From: Pantoea agglomerans
GTDB lineage: Bacteria > Pseudomonadota > Gammaproteobacteria > Enterobacterales > Enterobacteriaceae
Direction: 5' to 3'
Assembly: GCF_020149765.1 (NCBI RefSeq)
Contig: NZ_CP083809.1
Location: 4,023,627-4,087,626 of the forward strand
Length of the DNA stretch: 64,000 nt
The translations under genes were made by a program, and so were the position numbers. The stretch's first letter is position 1. Each line of letters begins with the position of its first letter. Under the pieces are notes generated by a model, which searched no databases, was not told where the DNA came from, and worked only from the letters and a program-made list of their open reading frames with translations. This document shows positions 9,076 to 23,445 of the stretch, piece by piece.

Positions 9076-9350
9076 TTAGTTATCGTCCTTAATCACACCG
9101 CGCGCGCGCAGCAGCGCAGTTTTAAAATCCGTTTCATAATCTTTTTGTCGGCCGGGAATTTCCGCATACTTGTCGGCATCGCGCATTTTCAGATGGTAAA
9201 TCAATACGTCATCGGTTAATTCACTTAATGGGCCACTGAAACCCGACTCCTGCGCCAGCTTTTGTAAAAATTGCGTCAGGTTAAGGTCGGGATCCTGTTG
9301 CCACGCAGGGCGCAGCAGCTCGAGCAGTTCATTAAGGCGATGGTATTCAT
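9076..9350 (-). pseudogene. yihD: yihD with a one-base deletion at codon 2 (or a sequencing error)
   Basis: On the minus strand a frame reads [15 protein letters not shown] and on to [16 protein letters not shown], clearly the small conserved protein YihD (89 residues in E. coli, DUF1040). A proper start is present: AGGA, ten bases, then ATG. After it the sequence is ATG-AA-TAC-CAT-CGC, where one more A would give M-K-Y-H-RLNE, matching E. coli MKCKRLNE. The gene is therefore 275 bp, one short of 276, and the ATG frame stops after 24 codons. The zero frame has a TGA just upstream and no ATG, GTG or TTG before codon 56. The rest looks fully conserved, which suggests a recent mutation or a base-calling error in a short A run. 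The function of YihD is not known. Confidence 0.85.
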
Positions 9351-9402
9351 CTGTTTTTCCTCATAACGGGTTGGTTATAAGCCTTTAAACAGGAGTATCG
9401 GC

Positions 9403-9972
9403 ATGACAGCATTAACCGGCGTTATTCTGGCCGGCGGACAGGGGCGTCGCATGGGCGGACAGGATAAAGGGCTGGTGCTGTTTCGCGGCATCCCGCTTTA
9501 TCAGCATGTTCTTCAACGGCTCAGGCCGCAAGTCGACATTGTCATGATAAGCGCTAACCGTAACCTTGATCGTTATCATTCCAGCGGGTGTCGCGTGATC
9601 TCAGATACCTTACCCGACTATCCGGGGCCGCTGGCTGGCATGCTCAGCGGCCTGCAAGCCGCGCAAACGGAATGGGTAGCCTTCTGTTCCTGCGATACGC
9701 CCTTTGTCCCGACTGATTACGTGGAGCAGCTCAGGCGGCAGAGAGCAGAGACACTGTGCGTATGGGCGCGCTCAAGCGAGCGCGATCATCCTGCGCTGGC
9801 TTTACTACATCGCACTCTGGCGCAGCCGCTGGCTGATTACCTGCAGCGCGGGGAGCGTCGCCTGATGCAATTTTTACGCGAGCAGGGTGGCCATGCGGTG
9901 ACGTTGAGTCAGGATGAAGCCGCCTTTCGCAACGTGAATACGCCTGAGGATCTTGAGGATAACGCGTTATGA
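9403..9972 (+). CDS. mobA: Molybdenum cofactor guanylyltransferase MobA
   Basis: MobA joins GMP to molybdopterin to make the bis-MGD cofactor of DMSO-reductase-family enzymes. The 189-residue product begins with the nucleotide-binding signature LAGGQGRRMGGQDKGL (about residues 9-24) and carries DTLPDYPGPLAGM and CDTPF, which hold the GTP/Mg site. AGGAG lies 7 bases upstream of the ATG. The stop overlaps the mobB start by four bases (ATGA), so the two are translationally coupled. Confidence 0.96.
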   Translation: MTALTGVILAGGQGRRMGGQDKGLVLFRGIPLYQHVLQRLRPQVDIVMISANRNLDRYHSSGCRVISDTLPDYPGPLAGMLSGLQAAQTEWVAFCSCDTPFVPTDYVEQLRRQRAETLCVWARSSERDHPALALLHRTLAQPLADYLQRGERRLMQFLREQGGHAVTLSQDEAAFRNVNTPEDLEDNAL

Positions 9973-10472
9973 CGCTGCCGTTACTGGCTATCGCCGCCTG
10001 GAGCGGCACCGGAAAAACCACGTTACTGCAGCAGGTGATTCCACTGTTGAAAGCGCGAGGTATTCGGCCCGGGCTAATAAAGCATACTCATCACCAGATG
10101 GAGATCGATACGCCGGGAAAAGACAGCTATCTGCTGCGAAAAGCGGGTGCGGATCAGGTGATTGTCGCCAGTTCGCAGCGCTGGGCGCTGATGTGTGAAA
10201 CGCCGGATACCCCCCTCGATCTACGCTATCTGGTGAGTCGGATGGATCCCGCTTTGCTGGATGTAGTGCTGGTTGAAGGATTCAAAGATGAGCCAGTGCC
10301 GAAAATTATCCTGTGGCGTGCGGGTGTTAAAGGGGATGCTTTGCCGCTGACAGACGAGCACGTTATTGCTGTCGCCAGCGACAGCCACTTTGAAACCGAC
10401 GTGCCCTTGCTGGATCTCAATCGTCCCGACGAGATTACCGCCTTTATTGCCGGCTGGTTAGGCAGGACATAA
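9969..10472 (+). CDS. mobB: Molybdopterin-guanine dinucleotide adaptor MobB
   Basis: MobB is a GTP-binding protein that assists MobA in cofactor synthesis, although it is not essential for it in E. coli. It is 167 residues, with the Walker A motif AAWSGTGKTTLL at residues 9-20 and the conserved GLIKHTHHQMEIDTPGKDS segment and VEGFKDEPVPKI. It starts inside the mobA stop codon and is followed by its own terminator. Confidence 0.95.
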   Translation: MTLPLLAIAAWSGTGKTTLLQQVIPLLKARGIRPGLIKHTHHQMEIDTPGKDSYLLRKAGADQVIVASSQRWALMCETPDTPLDLRYLVSRMDPALLDVVLVEGFKDEPVPKIILWRAGVKGDALPLTDEHVIAVASDSHFETDVPLLDLNRPDEITAFIAGWLGRT

Positions 10473-10483
10473 CGCCATTTATC

Positions 10484-10515
10484 GTGCTGAATGAGCGATC
10501 TCTCAGCACCTTTTT
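10484..10515 (+). terminator. Terminator of mobAB
   Basis: GTGCTGA and TCAGCAC arms, with inner GAG/CTC pairing, are followed by CTTTTT on the plus strand. It faces the rrn terminator 16 bp away. Confidence 0.7.
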
Positions 10516-10530
10516 ACGGGCCTGAAAACG

Positions 10531-10560
10531 CAAAAAACCCTGACCGTGAGGTCAGGGTTA
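10531..10560 (-). terminator. Terminator of the rRNA operon
   Basis: A 10-bp perfect stem AACCCTGACC/GGTCAGGGTT with a 4-base loop is followed on the minus strand by TTTTTTG, 11 bp past the 5S gene. Confidence 0.9.
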
Positions 10561-10570
10561 TCGCAGTTGG

Positions 10571-10690
10571 ATGCCTGGCAGTTCCCTACTCTCGCATGGG
10601 GAGACCCCACACTACCATCGGCGCTACGGCGTTTCACTTCTGAGTTCGGCATGGGGTCAGGTGGGACCGCCGCGCTAAGGCCGCCAGGCA
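10571..10690 (-). rRNA. rrf: 5S ribosomal RNA
   Basis: It is 120 nt on the minus strand, starting TGCCTGGCGGCC and ending GCCAGGCAT. The two ends pair, and the body matches E. coli 5S rRNA nearly throughout (CCCATGCCGAACTCAGAAGT). It lies 90 bp after the 23S gene, and no distal tRNA follows. Confidence 0.98.
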
Positions 10691-10780
10691 AATTCTGTCT
10701 TCCGCGCCGCCCGCAGGCCGCGCAGATATATCCGTCACAAGCTGAAAATCTCGCGTCTCACAAAACGCCTCTGGCGTTGT

Positions 10781-13687
<2,907 letters not shown>

Positions 13688-13813
13688 TCACAACCCACAG
13701 GCGTCTTGCGACGTCGCGGATGTGATTATTGAGAGACTCGAACGCGCTGCCTTTCATTCCTGTTTACGGGGAATGAACGCAGGGCGTCGTTTCAATTTTC
13801 AGCTTGTTCCGGA

Positions 13814-13825
13814 TTGTTAAAGAGC
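13814..13825 (-). promoter_or_regulatory. boxA antitermination site in the 16S-23S spacer
   Basis: GCTCTTTAACAA on the minus strand is the Nus-factor boxA, repeated ahead of the 23S gene as in E. coli rrn operons. Confidence 0.85.
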
Positions 13826-13899
13826 AATATCTCAAACTCGACGTTGCCGTCAGTTTTGAGATATTTCGTGGAGACACCTTTCACCTGTCACCAAGCAAG

Positions 13900-13974
13900 T
13901 GGCGTCCCCTAGGGGATTCGAACCCCTGTTGCCGCCGTGAAAGGGCGGAGTCCTAACCGCTAGACGAAGGGGAC
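13900..13974 (-). tRNA. gltT: tRNA-Glu (anticodon UUC)
   Basis: This is a 75-nt gene between the 16S and 23S genes. The acceptor arms GTCCCCT/AGGGGAC, the anticodon loop CTTTCAC within a CCGCC/GGCGG stem, the T loop GTTCGAATCC and the encoded CCA all match tRNA-Glu. A single tRNA-Glu spacer marks this as the rrnB/C/E/G type. The symbol is indicative only, since E. coli gives each copy its own name. Confidence 0.97.
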
Positions 13975-14064
13975 ACGAAAACGCGTCACGACTTCGCAGC
14001 CGTCTTGCTCATTACTTTCTATCAGACAATCTGTGTGAGCACTTCGAAAGGCAGTATCTTCAGG

Positions 14065-15606
<1,542 letters not shown>

Positions 15607-15757
15607 AAGTTTGATTTGCTTAAACAAGTTAAGCGGTGCTCATCTGTAAAACGTCATAATGAATGTCATTATGTGTCCACTCGTGAGGCTTGATATTTTT
15701 TAAGCCCGAAGGCTTTTGATATCTGCTCTCGAGTGCCCACACAGATTGTCTGATAAA

Positions 15758-15769
15758 TTGTTAAAGAGC
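15758..15769 (-). promoter_or_regulatory. boxA antitermination site in the rrn leader
   Basis: GCTCTTTAACAA lies in the leader, followed by the conserved CAGACAATCTGTGTGGGCAC. In E. coli it loads the Nus complex that prevents premature termination. Confidence 0.88.
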
Positions 15770-15809
15770 GGTGCAGTCAGCGGCGGAGCCTGCTGCTGCG
15801 AGGTGGCGT

Positions 15810-15837
15810 ATATTACGCTACTCTCCTTCGGAGTCAA
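15810..15837 (-). promoter_or_regulatory. rrn promoter P2
   Basis: TTGACT, 16 bp, TAATAT on the minus strand, about 205 bp upstream of the 16S gene. Confidence 0.8.
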
Positions 15838-15932
15838 CCACTTTTTTTCAGTGATTTCATCCGGCGACCCGGTAAACCGGCTCTCCTGAACACCGCATTC
15901 CGTAAGCCGTTGTGCCGTGTCAGTGGAGGCGC

Positions 15933-15960
15933 ATTATAGGCAGTTCTTTCAGGCTGACAA
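15933..15960 (-). promoter_or_regulatory. rrn promoter P1
   Basis: TTGTCA, 16 bp, TATAAT, followed by the GC-rich discriminator GCGCC that makes P1 sensitive to ppGpp. The A/T-rich sequence upstream (CAATTATTTTCAAAG) looks like an UP element. The stretch 15607-16152 therefore holds the leader, both rrn promoters and the hsrA 5' region. Confidence 0.85.
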
Positions 15961-16152
15961 GCATTTCTTTGAAAATAATTGTCGGATGCTTTTTTTTTAA
16001 CCGAACGAGTTAAAAGCAGACATTTCCGGGCGAAAAAGCGCGCAAAGAGAGCCTTTCATTGTGGAAAATTGCCAACGTCACATTTTTTGTCGATGCTATG
16101 CTGTCATTTCGATTCCTTGCCAGCTACTGACACCTATATAGAAGGATTTTCG

Positions 16153-17556
16153 ATGATACGATCCGCGCGCAGTATGGCCGGTCTGCCATGGATAGCCGCC
16201 ATGGCGTTTTTTATGCAGGCACTGGATGCCACCATTCTCAACACTGCGCTACCCGCTATCGCTACCAGCCTCGATCGCTCTCCTCTGGCTATGCAGTCCG
16301 CTGTTATCAGCTACACCCTTACCGTCGCAATGTTAATCCCCGTCAGCGGCTGGCTTGCCGACCGCTTCGGCACGCGTAAGGTGTTTATTATCGCGGTGTC
16401 ACTCTTTACCCTTGGCTCGCTGGCCTGCGCCCTGTCGCAATCGCTGACGATGCTGGTGATCTCGCGCATCGTTCAGGGCGTGGGCGGCGCAATGATGATG
16501 CCGGTGGCGCGCCTGGCGTTGCTGCGCGCCTATCCGCGCAGTGAACTCCTGCCGGTGCTGAACTTCGTTACCATGCCTGGCCTGGTGGGGCCGATACTGG
16601 GACCGCTGCTTGGCGGGCTGCTGGTCACCTACGCCACATGGCACTGGATATTCCTGATAAACATTCCCGTCGGCATTCTTGGCATTGTCTATGCGCGTAA
16701 ATATATGCCGGACTTTACCTTGCCCAAACGTCGCTTCGATTTTCTCGGTTTCCTGCTATTCGGCGCCGGGCTGGTATTGCTGTCGATCGGCATTGAGCTG
16801 TTTGGCGAGCGTATCGTTTCCGCCTGGCTGGCGTCGGGCGTGCTGGCAACGGGCATTATATTGCTGCTTCTTTATATCGTTCATGCGCGCCGCCACCCGG
16901 CACCGCTGATCAGCCTGCCGCTGTTTAAGACCCGCACCTTTTCGGTCGGCATTCTCGGCAATATCGCGTCGCGCCTCGGCACCGGCTGCGTTCCTTTTTT
17001 GATGCCGTTAATGCTGCAGGTCGGTTTTGGTTTCTCGGCGGTGGTGGCGGGCTGCATGATGGCGCCGACGGCCATCGGCTCGATCCTGGCTAAGTCGACG
17101 GTAACCCGGGTGCTGCGCCTGTTCGGCTATCGCCGCACGCTGGTCGGCATCACCGTCGTTATCGGCATTCTGATCGCCAGCTTTGCACTGCAGTCACCTT
17201 CTGAAAGTATCATTCTGCTACTGCTGCCGCTGTTTATTCTCGGCATGGCGATGTCAACGCAGTTCACCGCGATGAACACCATCACGCTGGCCGATCTAAA
17301 TGATGAGAACGCCAGCGGCGGCAACAGCGTACTGGCGGTGACGCAGCAGCTGTCGATTAGCTTTGGCGTGGCGGTAAGCGCGGCGGTACTGCGCTTTTAT
17401 CAGGCGTTCGATAGCGGCACCGTCGAGCAGTTCCATTCAACCTTCCTGACGATGGGCATCGTCACGGTGATCTCCGCCTTTACCTTTGCGCTGCTGCGGC
17501 CGGGGGATGGCCGCCACCTGATCACCAATCGCGATAAAAAGAAGAAAAGCGCTTAA
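16153..17556 (+). CDS. hsrA: MFS multidrug-type transporter HsrA (YieO), DHA2 family
   Basis: HsrA is an inner-membrane drug:H+ antiporter-like protein with 14 expected spans. Its 467 residues show the first-helix motif [14 protein letters not shown], the loop 2-3 motif [12 protein letters not shown] and the DHA2 segment [10 protein letters not shown]. The start chosen gives [11 protein letters not shown], because GAAGGA lies six bases upstream. A longer frame from 15979 would overlap the rrn P1 region and lacks similarity. The stop overlaps the rbsR stop tail to tail, as in E. coli, where hsrA also lies between rbsR and an rrn operon. The natural substrate is unknown. Confidence 0.9.
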   Translation: MIRSARSMAGLPWIAAMAFFMQALDATILNTALPAIATSLDRSPLAMQSAVISYTLTVAMLIPVSGWLADRFGTRKVFIIAVSLFTLGSLACALSQSLTMLVISRIVQGVGGAMMMPVARLALLRAYPRSELLPVLNFVTMPGLVGPILGPLLGGLLVTYATWHWIFLINIPVGILGIVYARKYMPDFTLPKRRFDFLGFLLFGAGLVLLSIGIELFGERIVSAWLASGVLATGIILLLLYIVHARRHPAPLISLPLFKTRTFSVGILGNIASRLGTGCVPFLMPLMLQVGFGFSAVVAGCMMAPTAIGSILAKSTVTRVLRLFGYRRTLVGITVVIGILIASFALQSPSESIILLLLPLFILGMAMSTQFTAMNTITLADLNDENASGGNSVLAVTQQLSISFGVAVSAAVLRFYQAFDSGTVEQFHSTFLTMGIVTVISAFTFALLRPGDGRHLITNRDKKKKSA

Positions 17557-18545
17557 GTGGAGGCGCGCACCACCAGTTCCGGCGTCAGCACCAGCGTTTG
17601 CTGGCTGGCGTCGGGATCGTTAAGGCGATGGATAAGGGTATCGATCGCCAGCTGGCCCAGTTCATCTTTCGGCTGGTGAATGGTGGTCAGCGGCGGCGTC
17701 AGATAGCGCGCCAGCTCGATATCGTCATATCCCATCACCGCCATATCCTGCGGAATGCGCAATCCCGCCTCAAACAGCGCGTGATAAACGCCGACCGCCA
17801 TCGCATCGTTGCTGGTAAAAACCGCCTGCGGCGGGCAGGGCAGCGCCAGCAGCGCCTTCATGGCGCTATAGCCGCCCTGAAACTCGAAATCGCTGTTAAT
17901 CACATAGCCCGCCGGGATCGCCAGGCCGTTTTTCTCCATCGCATGATAGTAGCCCTGCAGACGCATGCGTCCCGGGGTTTTATCCAGCGGGCCGGAGATG
18001 CAGGCGATCCGCCTGTATCCGCGGTCAATCAGATGCTGCGTCGCCAGCTCGCCACCCAGCAGCGCATTATCCTGGATAATATCGCCGCGCCCTTCAAAGG
18101 GCGCCCAGTCCATCATCACGGCTGGAATAGAAGGATAGCGATTGAGAATAGCCGCGGAGGGCAGATGGCTTTCGGTACACATGATCAGCAGCCCGTCGAC
18201 GCGCTTTTGCAGCAGCGTTTCCAGGCTGCGGTTCATGCGCTCTTCGTCGCCCGCCGTGTTGCAGAGGATCAGGCTGTAGCCGCGCTCGTAGCAGCTGTCT
18301 TCAACGCCGCGCACCACCTCGGCGTAAAAGGGGTTGCTGCTGGCGGTCAGCAGCATGCCGATGGTATGCGTCTGGTTAAGCTTAAGGCTGCGCGCCAGCG
18401 CCGAGGGGGCGTAGTTCAGCGCGCTGATCGCCCGATCGACCTTCTCGCGCACCGCTTCGCTGACGAAGCGGTTATTGTTGATAACGTGCGAGACGGTGGA
18501 GGTGGAGACGCCCGCCATGCGGGCGACATCTTTCATGGTCGCCAA
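17553..18545 (-). CDS. rbsR: Ribose operon repressor RbsR
   Basis: RbsR is a LacI-family regulator released from DNA by ribose. It has 330 residues: an N-terminal helix-turn-helix [20 protein letters not shown] with hinge helix ALARSLK (about residues 52-58), then a periplasmic-binding-protein-like ligand and dimer domain ([39 protein letters not shown]). It is the last gene of rbsDACBKR, three bases after rbsK, and should act at the palindromes upstream of rbsD. Confidence 0.97.
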   Translation of the reverse strand: MATMKDVARMAGVSTSTVSHVINNNRFVSEAVREKVDRAISALNYAPSALARSLKLNQTHTIGMLLTASSNPFYAEVVRGVEDSCYERGYSLILCNTAGDEERMNRSLETLLQKRVDGLLIMCTESHLPSAAILNRYPSIPAVMMDWAPFEGRGDIIQDNALLGGELATQHLIDRGYRRIACISGPLDKTPGRMRLQGYYHAMEKNGLAIPAGYVINSDFEFQGGYSAMKALLALPCPPQAVFTSNDAMAVGVYHALFEAGLRIPQDMAVMGYDDIELARYLTPPLTTIHQPKDELGQLAIDTLIHRLNDPDASQQTLVLTPELVVRAST

Positions 18546-18548
18546 GGC

Positions 18549-19481
18549 TTAACCCTGCTGAAGTAGAAAATCGTCGATTTCCGCACGCCACGGCACGGAA
18601 GGCTGCGCACCCGGACGCGTAACGGCGATGGCCGCTGCCGCATGGGCGAAGCGTACCGCGTCATGCAGGCTTTTGCCTTCCAGCCGCGCCGTAATAAACG
18701 CGCCGTTAAAGGTGTCCCCCGCCGCAATGGTATCGACCGCTTTCACCGTAAACCCGGCAATGCGCTCGCCTTTTTTGCCCTGCTCGCTCAGCCAGACGCC
18801 GCGGCGTCCCAGCGTGATCAGCACGGTGCCAATGCCTTTGGCGTGCAGCGCTTCGGCGGCGCGCGCGGCGTCATCGTCGCTGGCGACAGCGATACCGGTC
18901 AGGCTTTCCGCTTCGGTTTCATTTGGGGTAATGATATCCACCAGCGCCAGCAGCTCATCGTCGAGCGGCGTGGCCGGTGCGGGATTGAGGATTACCTGCG
19001 TCTGATGGGCGCGAGCAAGCTTCGCCGCAGCCAGCACGCTCTCCAGCGGCGACTCCAGCTGCATCAGCAGCGCCGAGGCATCCAGGATAGCCTGCTGATG
19101 ACGCGCCACGCAGGCGGGCGTCAGCGCCGCGTTGGCACCGGCGCAGATGCCGATGCTGTTTTCGCCTTCGCCGTTAACGAAAATCATTGCGACGCCGGTC
19201 GGTTCGCCGCTGACGGTTTCAACGGCGGCGGTATCGACGCGGTCTCGCGCCAGCTGCGCGCGGATGCGCTCGCCGATAGCGTCATCGCCAAGACAGGCGA
19301 TAAAGGCGATCTCCGCCCCAGCTCGCCCGGCGGCGACCGCCTGGTTCGCCCCTTTGCCGCCAAACGCAACGGTATACTGCTCCCCGATCACCGTTTCGCC
19401 GGGACGAGGAAAGTGCGTCAGGTTAAGAATATGGTCAGCATTAATGCTGCCGAGAACGGCCAGTTTTGCGCTTTTGCTCAT
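18549..19481 (-). CDS. rbsK: Ribokinase
   Basis: RbsK phosphorylates D-ribose at O5 with ATP to feed the pentose phosphate pathway. It is a 310-residue PfkB-family enzyme with GGKGANQAVAAGRAG near the N-terminus (about residues 42-56) and the C-terminal catalytic signature DTIAAGDTFNGAF, whose second Asp is the base. It is separated from rbsB by a 66-bp gap containing a hairpin, which probably lowers its expression relative to the binding protein. Confidence 0.97.
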   Translation of the reverse strand: MSKSAKLAVLGSINADHILNLTHFPRPGETVIGEQYTVAFGGKGANQAVAAGRAGAEIAFIACLGDDAIGERIRAQLARDRVDTAAVETVSGEPTGVAMIFVNGEGENSIGICAGANAALTPACVARHQQAILDASALLMQLESPLESVLAAAKLARAHQTQVILNPAPATPLDDELLALVDIITPNETEAESLTGIAVASDDDAARAAEALHAKGIGTVLITLGRRGVWLSEQGKKGERIAGFTVKAVDTIAAGDTFNGAFITARLEGKSLHDAVRFAHAAAAIAVTRPGAQPSVPWRAEIDDFLLQQG

Positions 19482-19501
19482 AGGGTGTGATCCAGAAAGA
19501 G

Positions 19502-19527
19502 TGCGCCACCGGTTGAAGGGTGGCGCA
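19502..19527 (-). promoter_or_regulatory. Intercistronic hairpin between rbsB and rbsK
   Basis: GCGCCACC and GGTGGCGC arms close a short loop directly after the rbsB stop, with no T run. It is likely to protect the rbsB mRNA 3' end or attenuate rbsKR. Confidence 0.6.
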
Positions 19528-19547
19528 TTGCCCTGCTTTTCTTTGAG

Positions 19548-20423
19548 TTATTTGGTGACCAGTTTCAGGTCAACGGGATTGATGGCCTGCACTTTTTCAC
19601 CTTTCAGCACTTTATCAGCGGTATCCACGCCAATCATGCCGATCTTATCTGGCATCTGAGCGACCGTCGCCGCCAGTTTGCCGCCTTCGACCGCTTTCAC
19701 GCCGTCGGCGGTGCCGTCAAAGCCGACTACCACGACATCAGATTTCCCGGCGGTTTGCAATGCGCGTAGCGCGCCGAGTGCCATTTCATCATTTTGCGCA
19801 AAGACCGCCTGCACGTCCGGATGCGCCTGCAGCAGGTTCTGCATCACGTTCAGCCCTTTGGTGCGATCGAAGTCCGCCGGCTGGCTCGCCAGCACCTGGA
19901 ATTTATGCGCATCTGAGGCCTGCTTAAAGCCTTCGCCGCGCTCGCGCGCCGCAGAAGTACCGGCAATGCCCTGCAGTTCAATAATTTTGGCACCGTCACC
20001 CAGGCGCTTAGCGATATAGTCGCCCGCCATTTTGCCGCCGAAGCGGTTATCAGAGGCGACATGGCTCACCACTTTGCCCTGCGCGGCCACGCGGTCCAGC
20101 GTAATCACCGGGATATTGGCCTGGTTTGCCATTTTCACCGCGTTGCCGACCGCATCGGAGTCGGTAGGGTTAATCAGCAGCAGTTTGGTGCCGCGCACGG
20201 TGAGATCCTGCACGTTCGCCAGCTCTTTCGCCGGGTTGTTCTGCGAATCCAGCACCACCAGGTTATAGCCCAGTTTGTCGGCTTCTTTCTGCGCGCCCTC
20301 TTTCAGCGAGACGAAGAAAGGGTTATTCAGCGTGGAGACCACCAGCGCGATGGTATCTTTCGCCACTGCGCTGGCGCTTAATGTCGCGCCGAGGATCACG
20401 GCCAGTGCGGTCAACTTTTTCAT
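19548..20423 (-). CDS. rbsB: Ribose-binding periplasmic protein RbsB
   Basis: RbsB delivers ribose to the RbsAC transporter and, in E. coli, to the Trg chemoreceptor. The 291-residue precursor has a signal peptide ([21 protein letters not shown], then KDT) and family motifs [30 protein letters not shown] and [11 protein letters not shown]. It lies 26 bp after rbsC. Confidence 0.97.
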   Translation of the reverse strand: MKKLTALAVILGATLSASAVAKDTIALVVSTLNNPFFVSLKEGAQKEADKLGYNLVVLDSQNNPAKELANVQDLTVRGTKLLLINPTDSDAVGNAVKMANQANIPVITLDRVAAQGKVVSHVASDNRFGGKMAGDYIAKRLGDGAKIIELQGIAGTSAARERGEGFKQASDAHKFQVLASQPADFDRTKGLNVMQNLLQAHPDVQAVFAQNDEMALGALRALQTAGKSDVVVVGFDGTADGVKAVEGGKLAATVAQMPDKIGMIGVDTADKVLKGEKVQAINPVDLKLVTK

Positions 20424-20449
20424 TATTTCATCCTGTGTAAAGGTCAGAG

Positions 20450-21421
20450 TTATTTACTGCTTTTGTTATCCACCAGTACCGCCAGCAGGATTACCACCGC
20501 TTTTACGATCATCTGGTAGTAGGAAGAGACGCCCATCAAATTCAGGCCGTTATTCAGGAAGCCCAGGATCAGCGCGCCAATCAGGGTGCCCATAATGCGC
20601 CCTTTACCGCCCGCCAGGCTGGTGCCGCCCAGCACCACCGCCGCGATAGCGTCCAGCTCGTAGCCAGTGCCCGCCGTGGGCTGCGCAGAGGAGAGGCGCG
20701 CGACTTCGATGGTGCCCGCCAGCGCGGCCAGCATGCCGCTCAGGGCGTAGACGATCACTTTTACGCGGTTAACGTTGATGCCGGAAAGGCGCGTTGCCGC
20801 TTCATTGCCGCCCAGCGCGTAGATATAGCGGCCAAGACGCGTGTGGTGCAGCATGTACCAGGCGAGCAGGAAAACAGCAGCCATCAGCCACACCGGCGTC
20901 GGAATGCCCAGCGGACGGCCGATGCCGAACCAGCCGAAAAGATCGGCGTTGTCGTTAAAGCCGGTATTAATCGGGCTGCCGTCGGTATAGACCATGGTGA
21001 CGCCGCGCAGCAGCAGCATCATTACCAGCGTGGCGATAAAGGCCTGCACCTTGCCGCGCGCCACGATAGTGCCGGTAACGGCACCGATCGCCGCCCCCAG
21101 GGCCAGCGCGCCCGCGACTGCCACCAGCGCGTTGACTTCCATCCCCACCAGCGAGGCGGCTACCGCGCCCGTCAGCGCCAGCAGCGATCCCACCGAGAGA
21201 TCGATGCCGGAGGTGAGGATCACCAGCGTCATGCCGACCGCCATAATGGCGTTAACCGAGGTCTGCTGCAGAATATTGAACAGGTTCGCGACGGTGAAAA
21301 AGTTAGGGCTCTGGCTCGCCACCACCGCGATCAGCACGATGAGCGCAATCAGCGATTTTTGCTCCATCAGCCAGGCTTTGCTGAACCAGCGACGGCTGGA
21401 TGCTAAGGTTTGGGTACTCAT
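20450..21421 (-). CDS. rbsC: Ribose ABC transporter permease RbsC
   Basis: RbsC is the inner-membrane channel of the ribose importer, 323 residues with 8-10 hydrophobic segments. The conserved GIDLSVGS (about residues 71-78) and the EAA-like loop [14 protein letters not shown], which contacts RbsA, are present, as is [11 protein letters not shown]. Its ATG overlaps the rbsA stop by four bases. Confidence 0.97.
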   Translation of the reverse strand: MSTQTLASSRRWFSKAWLMEQKSLIALIVLIAVVASQSPNFFTVANLFNILQQTSVNAIMAVGMTLVILTSGIDLSVGSLLALTGAVAASLVGMEVNALVAVAGALALGAAIGAVTGTIVARGKVQAFIATLVMMLLLRGVTMVYTDGSPINTGFNDNADLFGWFGIGRPLGIPTPVWLMAAVFLLAWYMLHHTRLGRYIYALGGNEAATRLSGINVNRVKVIVYALSGMLAALAGTIEVARLSSAQPTAGTGYELDAIAAVVLGGTSLAGGKGRIMGTLIGALILGFLNNGLNLMGVSSYYQMIVKAVVILLAVLVDNKSSK

Positions 21422-22923
21422 ACAACTAAATCCTCGCTGTGTTGCTTGCCTACGGCTGCCGCCATTAACGTTTCCTGCGTCGCCTGCTCGCGGGTAAATT
21501 CGCCGCCGAAGCGGCCTTCATGCATCACCAGGATGCGGTCGCTCATGCCAAGCACTTCCGGCATCTCTGATGAGACCAGGATGATGCTTAGCCCTTCAGC
21601 CTTGAACTGGTTGATCAGCTGATAAATCTCTTTCTTCGCCCCGACGTCGACGCCGCGCGTCGGTTCATCCAGGATCAGCACGTTGGGCCGCGTCATCAGC
21701 CCACGCGCGATGGCTACTTTTTGCTGATTACCGCCCGACAGCAGGCCGATCGCCTGATCCATCGTTGGCGTCTTGATATTGAAGAGCCGGATGAAATCGC
21801 CTACCGCCAGCTGCTCAGCAGCGTGCTTCAGCGTGCCGCCGCGGCTAAAGTAGCGCAGCGCCGTCAGCGACATGTTCTCTTTTACCGACATGCCCAGCAC
21901 CAGGCCGTCGCGCTTGCGGTCTTCAGAGATGTAGACAATGCCGCTGGCCAGCCCGTCCTGCGGAGCGCGCGTCGCCACTTCACGGCCGTCGAGCCAGACC
22001 CGGCCTTTGCTGCGCGGCAGCGCGCCGTAAAGCAGCTTCATCAGCTCGGTGCGGCCGGCGCCCATTAGCCCGGAAACGCCAAGGATCTCGCCTTTGCGCA
22101 GCGTAAAGCTGACGTCATGCACGCCCGGCCCGCTGAGGTTCTCCACCTTGAGGCGAATCTCCCCCGGCGCCTGGTCGAGGCGTGGATATTGATCTTCCAG
22201 CTTGCGGCCCACCATCATCTCGATCAGGCTCTCTTCGCTGAGATCCTGTACCGGACGTTCGGCAATAAACTGGCCGTCGCGGAAAACCGTCACGTCGTCG
22301 CAAATCTCGAAGATCTCTTTCATACGGTGAGAGATATAGACAATGCCGCAGCCCTGCGCCTTCAGTTCGTTGATCACGCGGAACAGCGACAGGGTTTCGG
22401 TATCGGTCAGCGCGTCGGTAGGTTCATCCATGATGATCACCTGCGACTTAAAGCTGAGCACTTTGGCAATCTCCACCATCTGCTGATCGCCGATCGACAG
22501 ATCGCCCACCGGCTTGTGGCTGTTAAAGCGCAGATTAAGCCGCTTCAGCAGCGCGTCCGCCTCGGCGTACATCCGCTTCCAGTCGATACGGCCAAAACGG
22601 TTAGTGAATTCACGACCCAGGAAGATATTTTCCGCCACGGTCAGCTGCGGGATCAGGTTCAGCTCCTGATGGATAATGCCGATGCCCGCTTCCTGCGACG
22701 CTTTCGGGCCGCTGAAGGTGGTCTCTTCGCCAAGCCAGCGCAGCGAGCCTGCGTCGCGGCTATAGATGCCGGTCAGCACCTTCATCATGGTGGATTTGCC
22801 GGCGCCGTTCTCGCCCACCAGCGCCATCACGCGCCCTGGATAGACCGCCAGCGACGCGTTCTTTAACGCCTTTACGCCGGGAAAGGATTTCTCAATCCCC
22901 TGGAGCTGCAGTAAGGGTTGCAT
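21418..22923 (-). CDS. rbsA: Ribose ABC transporter ATPase RbsA
   Basis: RbsA is a duplicated ATPase of the carbohydrate-uptake type 2 family, 501 residues. The N-terminal half has Walker [10 protein letters not shown], signature [13 protein letters not shown] and Walker [12 protein letters not shown]. The C-terminal half has a degenerate P-loop (GLMGAGRTE) with signature [13 protein letters not shown], the usual asymmetry of this family. It starts 7 bp after rbsD. Confidence 0.97.
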   Translation of the reverse strand: MQPLLQLQGIEKSFPGVKALKNASLAVYPGRVMALVGENGAGKSTMMKVLTGIYSRDAGSLRWLGEETTFSGPKASQEAGIGIIHQELNLIPQLTVAENIFLGREFTNRFGRIDWKRMYAEADALLKRLNLRFNSHKPVGDLSIGDQQMVEIAKVLSFKSQVIIMDEPTDALTDTETLSLFRVINELKAQGCGIVYISHRMKEIFEICDDVTVFRDGQFIAERPVQDLSEESLIEMMVGRKLEDQYPRLDQAPGEIRLKVENLSGPGVHDVSFTLRKGEILGVSGLMGAGRTELMKLLYGALPRSKGRVWLDGREVATRAPQDGLASGIVYISEDRKRDGLVLGMSVKENMSLTALRYFSRGGTLKHAAEQLAVGDFIRLFNIKTPTMDQAIGLLSGGNQQKVAIARGLMTRPNVLILDEPTRGVDVGAKKEIYQLINQFKAEGLSIILVSSEMPEVLGMSDRILVMHEGRFGGEFTREQATQETLMAAAVGKQHSEDLVV

Positions 22924-22930
22924 AACGGCC

Positions 22931-23350
22931 TCAGAAGGTGACGCCAGCGCTCAGGATGACATTCGCAAACGGAGAACACTCTCCGCTGCGAATGACCGCC
23001 TGACTGCGTTGAGTCTGTTGTTTGAACTGTTCATGACTGGTGTAGTGCACTGCAATCCGGTTTCCCTGATGCTGTTGCAGGGCTTCGAGCACGGCGAGAA
23101 GTTCGCTATGGAGCTGCGGATTATGCTGCTTGATCTCTTCCGCAATCAGAGCGCTTTCAACCTGCATCTCCAGCGTGACGGCGTTTACCACCTGCATAAA
23201 ATCGGGCGTGCCCGGCGTAAGTGCCAGATCGATGCGCTGCGGCCCTGCCGGGATCGGCAAGCCGGCGTCAGCGATAGTCAGCGTATCCGTATGGCCCATA
23301 CGGGCGATCAGGTAAGAGAGTTCAGCGTTTAACAAGCGACCTTTTTTCAT
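22931..23350 (-). CDS. rbsD: D-ribose pyranase RbsD
   Basis: RbsD interconverts the pyranose and furanose forms of ribose so that ribokinase gets its substrate. It has 139 residues, with the family's [15 protein letters not shown] (catalytic His near residue 20) and the C-terminal [16 protein letters not shown] segment, here [14 protein letters not shown]. It is the first gene of the operon and lies directly behind the RbsR-controlled promoter. Confidence 0.97.
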   Translation of the reverse strand: MKKGRLLNAELSYLIARMGHTDTLTIADAGLPIPAGPQRIDLALTPGTPDFMQVVNAVTLEMQVESALIAEEIKQHNPQLHSELLAVLEALQQHQGNRIAVHYTSHEQFKQQTQRSQAVIRSGECSPFANVILSAGVTF

Positions 23351-23362
23351 TTTCTGCTCCAG

Positions 23363-23378
23363 AGCGAAACGTTTCGCT
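23363..23378. promoter_or_regulatory. RbsR operator 1
   Basis: AGCGAAACGTTTCGCT is a perfect 16-bp palindrome and matches the E. coli rbs operator core. It overlaps the predicted transcription start of rbsD, so a bound repressor would block initiation. Confidence 0.88.
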
Positions 23379-23384
23379 AGCGGC

Positions 23385-23412
23385 AGTGTATGAAATAGCG
23401 GCGGTAACTCAA
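23385..23412 (-). promoter_or_regulatory. rbsD promoter
   Basis: TTGAGT, 16 bp, TACACT on the minus strand, between the two RbsR palindromes. Confidence 0.6.
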
Positions 23413-23429
23413 CGGGGGAAATCGAGAAG

Positions 23430-23445
23430 TGTGATCGTTATCGAA
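23430..23445. promoter_or_regulatory. Probable CRP site of the rbs operon
   Basis: TGTGA-TCGTTA-TCGAA has one perfect half-site with correct spacing and a weak second half. It is centred about 60 bp upstream of the predicted start, a class I activator position. It overlaps the second RbsR palindrome. Confidence 0.55.

Noticed and set aside
15979..16152. Longer N-terminus of hsrA (58 extra residues)
   Set aside because: The extension overlaps the upstream elements of rrn P1, is not membrane-like, and a well-spaced GAAGGA precedes the inner ATG.
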